Position numbers and translations under genes: made by a program
Source of the DNA: Polytrichum commune
Lineage: Eukaryota > Streptophyta > Polytrichopsida > Polytrichales > Polytrichaceae
Direction: 5' to 3'
DNA length: 64,000 nucleotides
Assembly: GCA_950295325.1 (NCBI GenBank)
Contig: OX485806.1
Location: forward strand, 746,001 to 810,000
Shown here: positions 23,001 to 33,369 of the stretch, piece by piece
Numbering within the stretch: the stretch's first letter is position 1
Layout of the letters: each line of letters opens with the position of its first letter
Notes under the pieces: generated by a model
Seen by the model: only the letters and a program-made list of their open reading frames with translations
The model's database searches: none
Told to the model about the DNA's origin: nothing

Positions 23001-26000
23001 AGTCGTCCATCCCGAAGGTCAAAGGGTTGTTATAGATTCGGGCTCGGGAAGTCTAGGTCCTAATTTTTACAATTATGGGGATAATGGGGATTATGCCCAA
23101 TGGCTAAGGGAGTACCCCGAGTCCGAGGTTGATGTAATGGTTACATTTCACCAAGTAGGCTTAGGGAGTGAATTTCCTAGTGTTAGTTTAGGAGAGGGCT
23201 CATTGTTGGAGCCATGTGAGGTGCTCACCGAGGAAGAGTGGGTTAGCGGTGGGTTAACACCTTGGGTAGATGACGTGGAAGAGGGTGAGGTTAGTTTAAT
23301 TCATGTAGATGGGACTCAAGAGGAGGATGTGATTATTGAGTCATCGAAATTGGAGGAGCCTTTACATTTCAAGACCACGTCTACAGGGATAGTTGTAGGT
23401 CAAGATGTGAAAGATTACCCCAATGTGCCTTCCGATTGGTATCGGAACAAAGAGGAACAAGCACATGTGTCGGAAGCGGATTGGCGGTACGTGGATGTGA
23501 AATTAAAGAATGGAAAAACCCGACAAATGAAGATGGGCTCCAAATTGGGGGAGAAAGAGGTTAGGGAGTATAGCAATTTGGTGGATGAGTTTAGTGATAC
23601 TTTTGCATGGTCCTACGATGAGCTTAAGGGAATTCCTAGGGAAATGGTAGAGCACCGGATTCCTTTAATTCCGGGGGCGAGGCCAATTAGACAAAAGGAG
23701 AGGAGGATGAATCCTCAATTGCAATTGTTGGTGAAAGCGGAATTGGAAAGGTTATTGAAGGCCGGGTTTATCAAGCCGGTGGAAATCACGGATTGGGTTT
23801 CTCCTATGGTCTTAGTAAAGAAAAAAAATGGGAAATTAAGGGTTTGTGTCGACTATAGGAAATTGAATTCGTGCACACAAAAGGATCACTTCCCCTTACC
23901 TTTTATCACCTTGTTGCTTGAGGAGGTTGGAGGTCATTCGCGATATACCTTTATGGATGGGTATGCGGGTTATAATCAAATTTCCATAGCCCTCCAAGAT
24001 ATCCATAAAACGGCTTTTACTACACCTTGGGGTACTTTTGTGTGGGTAGTGATGCCATTTGGGTTATGTAATGCCCCGGCTACTTTCCAACGATTAGTAA
24101 TGTATATCTTCACCGACTTGTTGTTCAAATCCATGACCGTCTTTGTGGACGATTTTAGCACACAAAGTAATGTGGATGATCACCTACATTGTGTTAGGGA
24201 GGCATTGGTTAGGTGTAGGAAGATGAGGTTAGCATTGAACCCGGATAAGACATTTTTGGGAGTGAATAAGGGAGTGTTGTTGGGTTATGTTGTTAGTGAG
24301 AAAGGTAGAGAACCCGATCCGGATAAGATTGCGGCCATAAGCGACTTGGCAACTCCAACCAATTCCAAGGGGATCTCTAAGTTGTTAGGACATGTGGGAT
24401 GGTACCGGGAACTTATTCCTAATTTTTCAAAGATAGCGGTGCCCATTACCCATTTGCTCAAAAAGGATGTCAAATTCGAGTGGACGGATGCTTGTCAAAA
24501 AGCCTTTGAGGAATTGCGGGATAGGTTGAGCACCTATCCGGTGTTGATACCACCCAATTGGGGTAAACCTTTTCACGTCTATTGTGATGCTAGTAATGTG
24601 GCAATAGGGAGTGCGCTTTGTCAAGCAACGGGAGAAAAAGAGAAGGATCAACCTATAGCTTATGCGAGTAAGCAATTGACCCCCGCCGAAAGAAACTACT
24701 CTACAACGGAGAGGGAGTGCCTAGCCATGGTGTTTTCCGTAAAAAAGTTTAGGCATTACCTCATGTGCAACCCGGTTGTATTTTTTGTTGACCACATGGC
24801 TATCAAGTATCTAATTAACAAGGCGGAGTTAAGTGGTAGGTTAGCTAGGTGGGTTTTGTTATTAGAAGAATTCGACTACACGGTGGAATATAAACCGGGT
24901 CGTATGCATTTACAAGCGGACCACTTGTCTAGGTTGTCGGAGGAGATAGGAAAAAATCCGGTAAATGATATGTTAGTAGATGATAGCCTCTTTGTGGTCA
25001 CTTCTACACCGGAGTGGTATGCGGGCATAGTGGAATTTCTAACAACCCACAAGTTGCCCAAAGAGTGGACAAAAGAAGAGAGAAGGAAGGTGAGGGTAAA
25101 TAGTAGGCAATTTGTTGTAGTGGGCCATAGGTTGTTTAGAAGGGGGTCCGATGGTATTTTACGACGATGCGTGTCAAAAACGGAGGTTGAAGCGATTTTA
25201 ATCGCTTGCCACGATAGCGCTTGCGGCGGTCACTTCTCGGGTCAACTCACCGGGCAAAAAATACTTAGAGCGGGCTACTTTTGGCCTACACTATTTAAGG
25301 ACGCCCATGACTATGTAAGGAAATGCGACGCTTGCCAACGGTATGCCCGAGACGACCTTAGAATGGAGATGCCTTTACATGTATCATTACCCTTAATTCC
25401 TTTCGAAAAATGGGGCATCGACTATGTGGGTGAGGTCCATCCCCAATCTTCAAAAGGAATGAAATATATTGTGGTGGCAACCGAGTACCTCACCAAGTGG
25501 GCGGAAGCCAAAGCGGTGAAGACCGACACGGCGGAACACGCGGCAACATTTATGTACGAAAACATAATTTCGCGGTTCGGGGTGCCGAAGATCCTAGTAA
25601 GCGATAGGGGTACTCACTTTTTGAATGACTTGATTCGAGAGATGACAGAGAAATTTAAAATTGATCACCGGAAGACTACTCCCTACCACCCACAAACCAA
25701 TGGACAAACGGAAAGGGTTAACGGAATTTTGGTGAGTATACTACGCAAGACGGTTATAGACTCGAAGCGGGATTGGGATACGAAACTAACGGCGGCACTT
25801 TGGGCATACCGTACAACCTATAAGGTAACTACGCGTGCTACACCATTTTCCTTAGTCTATGGTCTTGAAGCGACACTACCAATCGAATATGAAGTCGAGT
25901 CACTTAGGGTGGCCGTGAGTACGAGACTTACCGAAAGTCAATCCTTACGAAATCGACTAACCGATTTGGAAGCACTTGACGAAGGGAGGAGAATGGCGGC

Positions 26001-26262
26001 TCAACATATTGAGGCAATCCAAAGAAGGAGAAAGATTACTTTCGACAAACGACATAAGAGAAGGGCCCTAACACCGGGAATGATGGTCATGATTCAAGAC
26101 GCACGAAAGCTTGAATTTCCGGCGAAATTCGATGCGGTATGGTTAGGACCTTACCTTGTCTATGAGGTCTTTCCTAATAATTCAATTCAATTGGAAACGT
26201 TGAATGGTGAGCTCTTTCCTACCCGTACATCGGGAAGTAGATGTAAGGAGTACCGAGCTTGA
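20023..26262 (+). CDS. Gag-Pol polyprotein of element B (2079 aa)
   Basis: A single uninterrupted frame encodes all replication functions. Residues 110-122 are a Pro-Ile repeat. The gag core spans about 150-300. Zinc knuckles are CVQCGQPGHTRQFC near 433 and CSNCGGSHPSDTC near 516. The protease motif is VDGGSS near 853, with DGG where DTG or DSG is usual. RT begins near 1215 and its active site is FVDD near 1374. RNase H has YCDASN near 1518, ERECLAM near 1567 and FVDHMA. Integrase has a His/Cys zinc site CHDSACGGHFSG...CDACQR (about 1729-1771), then WGIDYVG, LVSDRGTHF and TNGQTERVNG carrying D, D and E. The protein ends EYRA with no chromodomain. Start: ATG at 20023 matches the start position in element C. 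The open frame suggests recent activity; the LTR mismatch argues against an untouched insertion. Confidence 0.95.
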   Translation: MQGRTRSQKPSLIIGLEKSTRKRRSSKISDRLEQDNVRIESCLNVEPRTRSILDTLELGAQLEEEITPSKLSGETSSENYTLREEFPVEVDRGLLNSSPVTMAEERGMDPPPIPPIPPIPPIPPIDPLVRPRGLPIVVPQNLAAMDMPSHLPKFYGTKDEDPSRHMERYIERLASFLITDPGYWLVWFPTTLEGEAYEWYRDHAEGHFRGWEQLQREFLNEFRPEVGQSTALRALSSLKQGREEEISAYIRRFDLVCTRFVGTMLNDDTLKQFFIQGFFKSGTIRGVLERNPLTLADAKRAARDIENLDKDHERLWRREDELIPQFIPMRPRVVAVEPAKYENQIPYAIVDTGPRPLAVREPAPLLALPAPRTDPHLEEVERRLGASQLGFQEAMIKQMQSLTDQMSLMIRSQQPGPPPPVESGRHSSGLWCVQCGQPGHTRQFCRSGQNRDQRGNGNPPQQNQRGQAPPHYGNGSNRGPQPRGQGGQNLEKKEFHPFCGRWHAQGQCWSEGEEFNCSNCGGSHPSDTCRQPDKIINVPYPVANPQQQARDNMRGARPQGVPANELRPPNLYYDHSNARQTFHPPAGLQTTTGYIPIQNRQRVPPNGSNGRQAPPTDPGPSNSQDVRFMDGVLEATCDDMLPLPTRIGEEQSQWPPHTNAITYELVKGKGVVEEAPALAVTTRARRGDAPLEVGIGEQGNYSSDEEINLSELDRVARRATKDVERENIILQDRERTNAVHDLDNSDVGEWEGPGVPVDEFDVVGNSKVERSTGYDLWADLSTLKADITFGQLLEISPTARKTLKEGMPVHKRMRKVKAKIAARIQSQGGRDVKAIEIEVVIVDKVVPNVLVDGGSSLNILPEDTMKKLGLGLTGPSPLVINMANQSSTTPLGMIKDCRMTTGGEEYLVTFHVIKMHSNKDTFPILLGRPWLRMANAMVNWGGPKPSITYGPEGNRVIVSIGSLEGWMKKEMYLPLEKEIDDLNENEIGKALVGVVHPEGQRVVIDSGSGSLGPNFYNYGDNGDYAQWLREYPESEVDVMVTFHQVGLGSEFPSVSLGEGSLLEPCEVLTEEEWVSGGLTPWVDDVEEGEVSLIHVDGTQEEDVIIESSKLEEPLHFKTTSTGIVVGQDVKDYPNVPSDWYRNKEEQAHVSEADWRYVDVKLKNGKTRQMKMGSKLGEKEVREYSNLVDEFSDTFAWSYDELKGIPREMVEHRIPLIPGARPIRQKERRMNPQLQLLVKAELERLLKAGFIKPVEITDWVSPMVLVKKKNGKLRVCVDYRKLNSCTQKDHFPLPFITLLLEEVGGHSRYTFMDGYAGYNQISIALQDIHKTAFTTPWGTFVWVVMPFGLCNAPATFQRLVMYIFTDLLFKSMTVFVDDFSTQSNVDDHLHCVREALVRCRKMRLALNPDKTFLGVNKGVLLGYVVSEKGREPDPDKIAAISDLATPTNSKGISKLLGHVGWYRELIPNFSKIAVPITHLLKKDVKFEWTDACQKAFEELRDRLSTYPVLIPPNWGKPFHVYCDASNVAIGSALCQATGEKEKDQPIAYASKQLTPAERNYSTTERECLAMVFSVKKFRHYLMCNPVVFFVDHMAIKYLINKAELSGRLARWVLLLEEFDYTVEYKPGRMHLQADHLSRLSEEIGKNPVNDMLVDDSLFVVTSTPEWYAGIVEFLTTHKLPKEWTKEERRKVRVNSRQFVVVGHRLFRRGSDGILRRCVSKTEVEAILIACHDSACGGHFSGQLTGQKILRAGYFWPTLFKDAHDYVRKCDACQRYARDDLRMEMPLHVSLPLIPFEKWGIDYVGEVHPQSSKGMKYIVVATEYLTKWAEAKAVKTDTAEHAATFMYENIISRFGVPKILVSDRGTHFLNDLIREMTEKFKIDHRKTTPYHPQTNGQTERVNGILVSILRKTVIDSKRDWDTKLTAALWAYRTTYKVTTRATPFSLVYGLEATLPIEYEVESLRVAVSTRLTESQSLRNRLTDLEALDEGRRMAAQHIEAIQRRRKITFDKRHKRRALTPGMMVMIQDARKLEFPAKFDAVWLGPYLVYEVFPNNSIQLETLNGELFPTRTSGSRCKEYRA

Positions 26263-26323
26263 CTAGGCAACTTACCCTTGGAGCAAGAGATGTTTGGATT
26301 CATCCCCCGATGGTCGCCAATTA
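26263..26323 (+). other. Short 3' untranslated segment of element B
   Basis: Sixty-one bases separate the Gag-Pol stop from the 3' LTR. No clear polypurine tract abuts the LTR; the last bases are GGTCGCCAATTA. Curiously, CCAATTATGTGAG across this junction is the reverse complement of CTCACATAATTGG across the 5' LTR/primer-site junction. Confidence 0.6.
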
Positions 26324-28210
26324 TGTGAGCCCAAAAGGGTGCCCACATTTAGTCTTAGACCCTTGAAACGTTAGTTGATGCACTTTGAAGTAGCATGTTA
26401 CTTCACAAAAATATAAAAAGAATGAAATGTTAGTTTTAGAAGTACCATGTTGTAAGAGGCTAGGATGTGAGTTGTTATTGTGTTTTTACCTTCGGAAGGA
26501 TTTGAGTGAATGAGGATAGGTAAGGAGAACTTGGATTGAGTAGTTAGTGAGTAGGCTAGTACAAATGGATGGAGACAACCAAAGTGACTCAAGAGGCAAG
26601 TGCATTCGAATTGGGATGAATGGAGGATCACATGGAGCGCACAAGTGGACCACCTCATCATGGCCACTTAATGGGGAAGGCCCAAGGAAGAATGCAAGGT
26701 GGAGGATAAGCAAATTCTCAAAGCACCAATCAAATCACGAGTTAAGCATCGTGGTTTGAATTAAGTGGTGAGCGACGATTTGGGAAAGTAAGGGGAGAAA
26801 GTTATGGCGGCGGAAAGCGAAGGAGGCTAAGTTTGGGTTGAAGCATCCCAAGTTTGGTAAAGTGTGGTAGGTAGAAAGCCAAGGCTAGTTAAATGTTCGA
26901 ATTAGGATCCTTGTTGATCATTTGAGGGAGGAAGGCTTAGAAGATAGGATTAGCGCCTACTAAGTAGGAGGAAATCTCAAGGGCTTATCGTGAGCCTTGA
27001 GGGTGCTCACCCCCTCAAGCTTACTATATAATCCCTCATTCTTCCCTCACTCATCCTCTCTTTCCTTTGTGCTCCAAGGCACCCCACGAGTTATAAGTGT
27101 GGGTGTGGGAAGCCATATTGGAGCACATGTGTGTGCTTAGTTTTTAGTTTGAGAGCCAAGGCTTGTTAGCCTTGAAGAGGGCTTGACCTCTTGGTAGAAT
27201 TAGTGTTGACGTGAAGGATTTTAAAGTTAATTCATGATTCCAATTTGTGGTACTTAAAGTTCATGTTTTGAATACACGTGGTTGCAAGTTCCATGTTTAA
27301 GAGTTGAGCACTTGATGTTGTGATGAGTGCAAAAATATACTTGTGTGGATTAGTTAGTCTTAATGAAGTTAGGAAATTCTCTCTCCCCCTCTCCTCTCTA
27401 GGATTTTAGGATTTTAGGATTAGAGAAGAATTGTGTGATTAGAAAGGGGTTGTTAGTAGAATTAGGGAAATTAGGTAGGAAGATTAGTTAAGGGCTTGAA
27501 TAATTAGTGAGGTAGTTGGGGATTACAACTACAAAGTTGTGGGTTCATGAAGGAGCTGGGTTTATGAAGGAGCTGGGTTTGTTTAGTTAGAAAGTAAAGA
27601 GCTGGGTTTATGAAGGACCTGGGTTTGTTTAGTTAGAAGCTAAGAAGCTGGGTTCATGAAGGAGCTGGGTTTGTTTAGTTAGAAGCTAAGAAGCTGGGTT
27701 TATGAAGGAGCTGGGTTTATGAAGGAGCTAGGTTTATGTAATTAGAAAGTAAAGAGATGGGTTCATGAAGGAGCTTAGTAGATAGCCTACCTAATTAGCT
27801 CATAGACAAGTAGTTAGTTACATTATGCTAGTTAGTGTTATGTGTGGCTTTCACAAGTAAATGTATTTGAGATTGACTATAGAGAATAGTGTTTTTTTTT
27901 AACACTTGCATCCTCTCTTTAAAAATAAACCACGTGCACAACTTAATGGAGAATGTGGAGCACTCTCGCGATGGCAAGACAAAAGAAGCAAAGACCAAAG
28001 GTGCGAGGGAGAGATTGACATAAGTCACATAAGTATTTCTTAATACTTAAAGGCTTATGTACGGTATGGAGACACCAATTAAATCCAAGACCACTTGAAG
28101 GGTGAACATTGCACTATGGACTCATCCAAGTCCAAATCCAATACCGCGGAGGAATGTGAGCCCAAACCCACTACTCGGACTACGGACACTTAAGGGTGGG
28201 GGGTTTGGCC
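26324..28210 (+). repeat. 3' LTR of element B, 1887 bp
   Basis: It starts TGTGAGCCC and matches the 5' LTR for about 760 bp, then diverges. Its downstream part more closely resembles the solo LTR starting at 33801. The final block again matches the 5' LTR through GGGTTTGGCC, and the expected terminal TCACA is absent. Confidence 0.85.
27538..27780 (+). repeat. Minisatellite in the 3' LTR of element B
   Basis: Repeats of GAAGGAGCTGGGTTTATG (18 bp) alternate with longer units carrying GTTTAGTTAGAAGCTAAG. There are about nine GCTGGGTT cores. It has no counterpart in the 5' LTR. Confidence 0.82.
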
Positions 28211-28729
28211 AAACTAAGTTGGGTACTAAGTTTAGCACCAATCAAGTTTAGCACCAATCAAACTACCCAACTTTTTGGACTTTTTAATAAAATTTTAGCA
28301 TTGTGAATGATTTATAATTTTAATGGGAGGCAACTATTCGTGGCTTATAATTCTAATTGGAGGCAAATATTCGTGTGGATTTTTTTAAATTATGTATAGG
28401 CAACTTACTGGTCTAACTGTTGGGATAGAAACTAATGATTTGTGTTAGGATACAGTTGAGGTATGTATTTGTAAGACCATATACATCATATGGTGCCCCA
28501 ATTACTCAAGGGTATCATGGGGTATCTCAAAATATCATGGGTTCCCGGTTTAGGGTTAGGGCTTAGGGTTTGAGGCTTTTATATATTCGCTTTGAAGCTT
28601 TTGTGTTCGGTTTTGGAGCCTTTGTGTCTTTGCTTTGGAGTGTGCGGCTTTGCTTTGGAGCCTTTGTGTCGTCGCTTTGGAGTGTGCTTGTGCTCATTTG
28701 GGAGGGTCATCCTTAGCTTAAACAAACAC
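28211..28729. other. Unassigned sequence right of element B
   Basis: Begins with AGTTGGGTACTAAG, has two adjacent copies of AAGTTTAGCACCAATC at 28234-28267, then TACCCAACT, which is complementary to the start. At 28547-28575 there is an AGGGTT-rich patch resembling a telobox. The GCTTTGGAG motif recurs four times at 28585-28680. No gene is recognised. Confidence 0.3.
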
Positions 28730-28924
28730 ATGGATTGTGAGATGAAGCGTAGAGGCTCATGTAGTGGAGGTAGAGATAGGGAGAAGGAATATGTTACACC
28801 TGTAATTGCCACAACTCCTTCCAAAAGAGGGAGACCTCGAAAGGACCCTCTATCATTTGTGAATACTAATCCGACATCTACATTGAATACCCTTCTTAGA
28901 CGCTCTACAAGGTTAAAAAACTAG
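28730..28924 (+). CDS. Short basic ORF with an AT-hook-like motif, unrecognised
   Basis: From ATG 28730 the frame encodes 64 residues, MDCEMKRRGSCSGG..., with SKRGRPRKDP, the RGRP core of an AT-hook that binds the minor groove of AT-rich DNA, and a C-terminal LLRRSTRLKN. It may be the last exon of a larger protein, because the frame stays open upstream to about 28592 through Cys/Leu-rich translation that looks like repeat DNA. AT-hook tails of this kind occur in transposase-related and nuclear proteins. The evidence is one motif, so gene status is weak. Confidence 0.3.
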   Translation: MDCEMKRRGSCSGGRDREKEYVTPVIATTPSKRGRPRKDPLSFVNTNPTSTLNTLLRRSTRLKN

Positions 28925-30140
28925 GTGTTTCAATTGTTTATATACGTTGGAGTTTTTTTTAATAAATATGCAACCCAACTTTTTTTTCATCTCATTTATT
29001 TAATTTGGTCTTCACCCAACTTTTTGATCATTTTAATTTGATATAATTTGATATAATTTTTACAAAAGCCGTCCTCTAAGCCGTTTTTAATACGATGCCC
29101 CCTACGTATAATATGGGAGTTGCGTACCCAGGATCCAAGCTCAAGCTTTACAAGCACATGGAGCATTTGTAGGATGAGCTTTCATTCGATGAACCCTAAT
29201 CCTGGGGAGGAGATGATATCCCTAGTTTTTTTTTTACCACTTTCTTTTACTTTTATGCATGATAATTTCTTTTCCTTTCCTCATCCCTATCCCCCACACT
29301 CCAAGATCACACTTGATTGAGATGGAAACCCGGACTTCTCAACCCTTACCCATTAGGAGAATCGCAAGCAACCGGCAACCACTATGCCTTGGCGAGAAAA
29401 TAAGCTGCAACCGCCAAGTCATGCCAAAAAACCATTTCCAATAGGATATATAGGACTCCTCTTAGTATTGAAGGCATCAACTTTCTAGATGGTTTTTCCA
29501 TTTTGTTCCTCCTAGTCCTTCCTATGAGCTTAACTTTTGTATGAGATGGAGTTGTGTTCAAGTAGTTGGTCTCTCCACTTGCTTGGGATGAATAAAGAGT
29601 TACCTTTGCTTACAAAACAGGGGTGGTCACACAATTCAATCTACTTTGGTCACGTAGTCGGTGCGGTGCGGCCGGTGCGGTGTAGCCAATGTAGTGCGGC
29701 TCGTGCGGTGCGACTACATGTACGATGTTGATAGACTATTTCGATTTATGAGGCAAGGTCTATATCCAGAATGTACGTTTCGTGGGGTAAAGTTTAAATC
29801 TGGATCAAGCAGAGGAGTCTGAACGAATGTCATGAAGCAAGGAAATGATTTTGGTTTGAGTATGAATGACACCTAGTTTGTTGTCTACTGGGAAGTCGTT
29901 TGTCGGGAAAGAAGATTGAGTATGCGTGAAGTAGTTTGACTTGAGGTCTGTGTGGAATCGTCTATGCGATGTTCTCTATAAAATTCTACGCATTTCAGTA
30001 CCTTTTGAGCAAAAAAGAAAGGTAAAATAAGCCAATGCTACAAAAGGATGGAACATGAATGAAACGACCAAAATGAAACATCACTATGGATGGAATGTAT
30101 ACATGTCCACATAGTAGCATGAGTTAATTCATAGTGTAGT
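28925..30140. other. No gene recognised
   Basis: A/T-rich sequence with a poly-T run at 29230 and a GGTGCGGTGCGG-type low-complexity patch at 29660-29712. Only short frames are present. No terminal repeats were identified. Confidence 0.35.
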
Positions 30141-30789
30141 CTACCACCCACTTAGAACATATTGGCATTTTGCACCTTCCCTTGTTTTTTTGCCTTGACA
30201 TAACTTTACAACTCTGTCACTGGGAATATAACATTGCACGACAAACTTGGACTTGTGGTTTGCACCATAATGATGCCGAATAACGTCCCACATGAGATCA
30301 CAGTGGCCAAAAACTCCAAGAGGGGGATGCTGAACCTTTTGTTCAATATCTTCCAATGCCACTTCATGCATTTTTTTGTACAACCCCATGTAGTTATGTG
30401 CTTCATTTTTTTTTAAGTGCCATGGCATGACTAGCAAGTACTACATTGTTAAGTTACGGTGAATATGGGTGGAGTGTAGGAGATTTGGAAATATGGCAAT
30501 AAGAAAAAAAGATGGGAAGGAATCTTTAGTGAGGAGCACAAAAGAATGTCTCAAAAATGCGTTGTTTTCCTACAATCCAAACAAATGGTTTGTCTAAAGG
30601 ACCCATGAGTGATACCAAAATTGCAACAACTTGTTGGAAATTGGGTGACATGTCTTTGTAGTCAGTAAGAAGGAAAACATGTTCAAAAATTTGACCTCTA
30701 TTATCATGAAGGGGGGTGCCACTTGGCATTTTGAGGGGTAAAGATAATGACAATACACAAGGGTGTGAGGTGATGATATGAGCCACCAC
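30141..30789 (-). other. Two adjacent unrecognised frames on the minus strand
   Basis: Minus-strand frames of about 87 codons (30526-30789) and 98 codons (30141-30437) lie head to tail, separated by about 90 bp. They read as plausible globular protein: PLDKPFVWIVGKQRIFETFF in the first and GVFGHCDLMWDVIRHHYG in the second. The upstream frame has no ATG at its left end in this window. They may be broken parts of one protein. I do not recognise the family. Confidence 0.25.
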
Positions 30790-31664
30790 TAATTATTTGG
30801 AACACTAGAGGTAACAATATGATACAATGCAAGATGACCTTCACACTAATGCTCAAAACTATAGACTATGGCAACAATGTTATAAGTTCACATGACACCA
30901 AGAAGGCTAATGATGAGCACAAATGTTGTTGAGGTCAAGAAGACTACACAAAAGCAAGGGTACATCATTCAATCTCACACTCCTCAAGTTGCTAGTCGAA
31001 CTAATTTAGGTGTAGAAGGTCATCATGAGCAACAAAATGACTTCTAACACTATCCAATTTGAGTACATACGAGGCCATAACACATAGTGTATTAAGAAAC
31101 ATACACATTGTTGATTACAAAACCTCTAGCACAAAACCTCAAACCCTACAAAGTTTGGGAAGGGAAGGGTGGTTGCCTCAAGGTTTAATTGTTATCCCTA
31201 ACCCTAAATCCCCCCGTTGTCAATTTCAAAACTGCATTCAGTTTCCTGCCCCTAAAGTCCATGAGGCATACTCCAACATGTATGTATCATGTCCGGTGTT
31301 TCAACCCATATGTTACATAAGCATGATACATCCGTATAAGGATGGAATATATGTATCATTACAACCATGCCCATGGCAGGCTCATCAATCATCACAATAG
31401 TTTAACACTAAAACATTGCGATTTATTTCAACTTTACAACAAATTCCAATTTTATAATCATGAATGTAAGGTGAACGGGAGTGGTTTTCACCGCTTGGGG
31501 ACTAGAGCCAAGCCAGTGAGACCCACCATCAACGACATGCCCTGACAACACCCTAACGAGACAACACATTCAAGACTAGTGATTGAAACTATGCTAGGGT
31601 GTCAAATATGCACGCAAGCACATACCAACAACCAGACAGAGAAGCACGCATGGACAGCCCCAAC
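30790..31664. other. No gene recognised
   Basis: Short frames only, including a 113-codon plus frame at 31059-31400 with no known motif. Sequence shows no repeats linking it to the rest of the window. Confidence 0.3.
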
Positions 31665-32294
31665 TAGGGTTGATTTTTCACAAAGTTTTCGCCTGTCCAC
31701 GTCCAAAAACCTTGAATTGAAAGGCAAAAAAAATTGCAACCCGTCCCAAAACCGGTAGTTTCTAAACCAACCCGTCTATGGAAAGGTTAAAGGAAAAACA
31801 ACCCATCCCAAAACCGGTTTGGAAATGAAAATACCCGTCCTGCAATACGTATAAATATGTCTATTACAATGTTGGTAAAAAATTTAAAAATACAAAAAAA
31901 AATGTTGACATATAACTGCTTGCACTTGGATACAATAGGATCTTCACAAATTATGCCTTCAATGCTTGTCAAGTATCTGTTTTTTGCTGTCGATTCTCAT
32001 CTTTCCAGTACACCCCATTCTAATTTCCTCTGCCACCATCGTTTCTTTTTATTTCTTGTCCTTCAATCTCCCATTTCTTTCCCCACACTCTATCCTCAAG
32101 GTGTTTCCATCACCCATTATCGCCCTTCCATCACCACCCGCATTCCCTCCACAAGAGGGGTTTTTCTAGACAAAACCTAATCAAAAGTCATCTACGTGCT
32201 AGTTTGAAGTTAGAGACTTTAGATGCTTTGATGCGCATTTCATGTGAAAATATTCCAGTTGAAAACATCAATTGGAATGCAGTGATGCTTGTCA
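31665..32294 (+). mobile_element. Truncated hAT transposon copy
   Basis: The left end, TAGGGTTGATTTTTCACAAAG, and the following block match the left end of the complete element at 47569, including the recurring AACCCGTCCCAAAACCGG motif. Near 32160 it picks up GGGGTTTTTCTAGACAAAACC, the end of the transposase coding region, and stops matching after ATTGGAATGCAGTGATGCTT at about 32294. The right terminal repeat is missing. Confidence 0.75.
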
Positions 32295-33369
32295 AGAAGA
32301 ACTCTATGGGGGGTGAAATGGGCTTCTGGCCTCTCGTGAGGCCACGTCGTTCTTTGCTACCTTGGAGACTCCATCCATGTTGTTCCAAATCTACCAATCC
32401 TAGTATCTTCGTAATCATGCCATTATGTCTTCCCCGTTTGTTTCGCCTACGCCTCGCTTGCTCTTGTGTTTTCCCTCTTCTTTGCTGCTGTGGTTTCCTT
32501 GCTACGGATTCCTTACCATCATCTATTTGCTTCAAGGTTGTGTAGTGGTGCATGTCTGTTGTGGACAACAATGCACAGGTTCAATCGTTGTTTCGGTGTC
32601 CCATATCTATCTCCACCACTCGAGCCTCCTTTCTAATCGTAGATTTCATTTTTCCCACAGCTGCGTTAGGAATGCATTTTTGGCTACAGGTGGTGAGGGT
32701 TTTGTACAGTGTGTTTCTTTGAGAGTTTTAGGGTTTAGTGCAATATGCACGTTATCATCGAGTTTGCGTTTATTCTGAGTAGGATGTCCAAGTAGTAGTT
32801 TTTTTGAACTCACTGATAAGTGGAATGGGTTCTTGATGATTCAACGCCCTTTGCTTTCTTGAGCCAATAAAGAAAGAAGATACTCCCTCAGCTGCTGCAT
32901 TGATACCATCTTAGAAGATAGTGTACTACAAAAAAATTTGTATCTAATGTCACGTATACTATTACAAGAACACGGAGATGAATGTGTTCTGTCTTTTACA
33001 ATTTCCATTTCAATCAAAAGAGATTGAATAGAGAATATTATATTGTTTCCATCAATGAAGGTATGATAGTCAGTGTTTTTGATTTACTGTCTGTTTTCAT
33101 CTATGATTGTGTAAGTATGATTATGGGTTGTTGATTTGTAAACTCAGAGATAATTACAAAAGATGTGTCTCTGGACTGGCAAGTAATCTTCTTGCAGAGA
33201 GACTGCAGATCAAGCAACAAGAATTTGGACATAGTGGGCATCCTTGTACTAATCACCATTTCATATCCTCAGAGAAGTGTGTTGGTCGGAGAAAGTAACC
33301 CTGTCTATCTTAGTGCCCAACATTACTATGGTCCCTCGTTCGGAACTGCTTTGACTACATTCAACGTTA
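32295..33369 (+). other. Unassigned DNA containing a paralogous copy of the LINE target (32517-32845)
   Basis: Positions 32517-32845 are closely similar to 38345-38588 joined to 41341-41417. The joining point, TGCACGTTATCATC at 32746-32759, is intact here, so this copy is the empty site for the LINE at 38589. Elsewhere short frames are seen at 33107-33298 and 33165-33446 (for example VYLSAQHYYGPSFGTALTTF) that I cannot identify. Confidence 0.6.

Larger units (their letters stand above)
16763..28210 (+). mobile_element. Element B: Ty3/gypsy retrotransposon without chromodomain, open Gag-Pol
   Basis: 5' LTR 16763-19113, primer site at 19118, leader, one 2079-codon Gag-Pol frame, and 3' LTR 26324-28210. 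The Gag-Pol order is Gag, protease, RT, RNase H, integrase with no chromodomain, which fits the non-chromovirus (OTA, Athila/Tat-type) branch; I do not assign a lineage. The left flank is GAGGG and the right side does not match, because the 3' LTR lacks the last five bases (TCACA) seen in the 5' LTR. The element sits in the second internal region of A, but A sequence does not resume after it, so the right border has been rearranged or deleted. Confidence 0.9.

Noticed and set aside
26263-28210. A 5-bp target duplication for element B
   Set aside because: Left flank GAGGG and right flank AAACT do not match, and the 3' LTR lacks its last five bases, so no duplication can be claimed.
28547-28578. 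Interstitial telomere repeat
   Set aside because: Only one exact TTTAGGG with degenerate neighbours; too short for telomeric DNA and better described as a telobox-like patch.
32188-32571. Minus-strand 127-codon Arg/Lys-rich frame
   Set aside because: It crosses the border between the hAT fragment and unrelated sequence and is opposite the transposase tail, so it is a chance frame.
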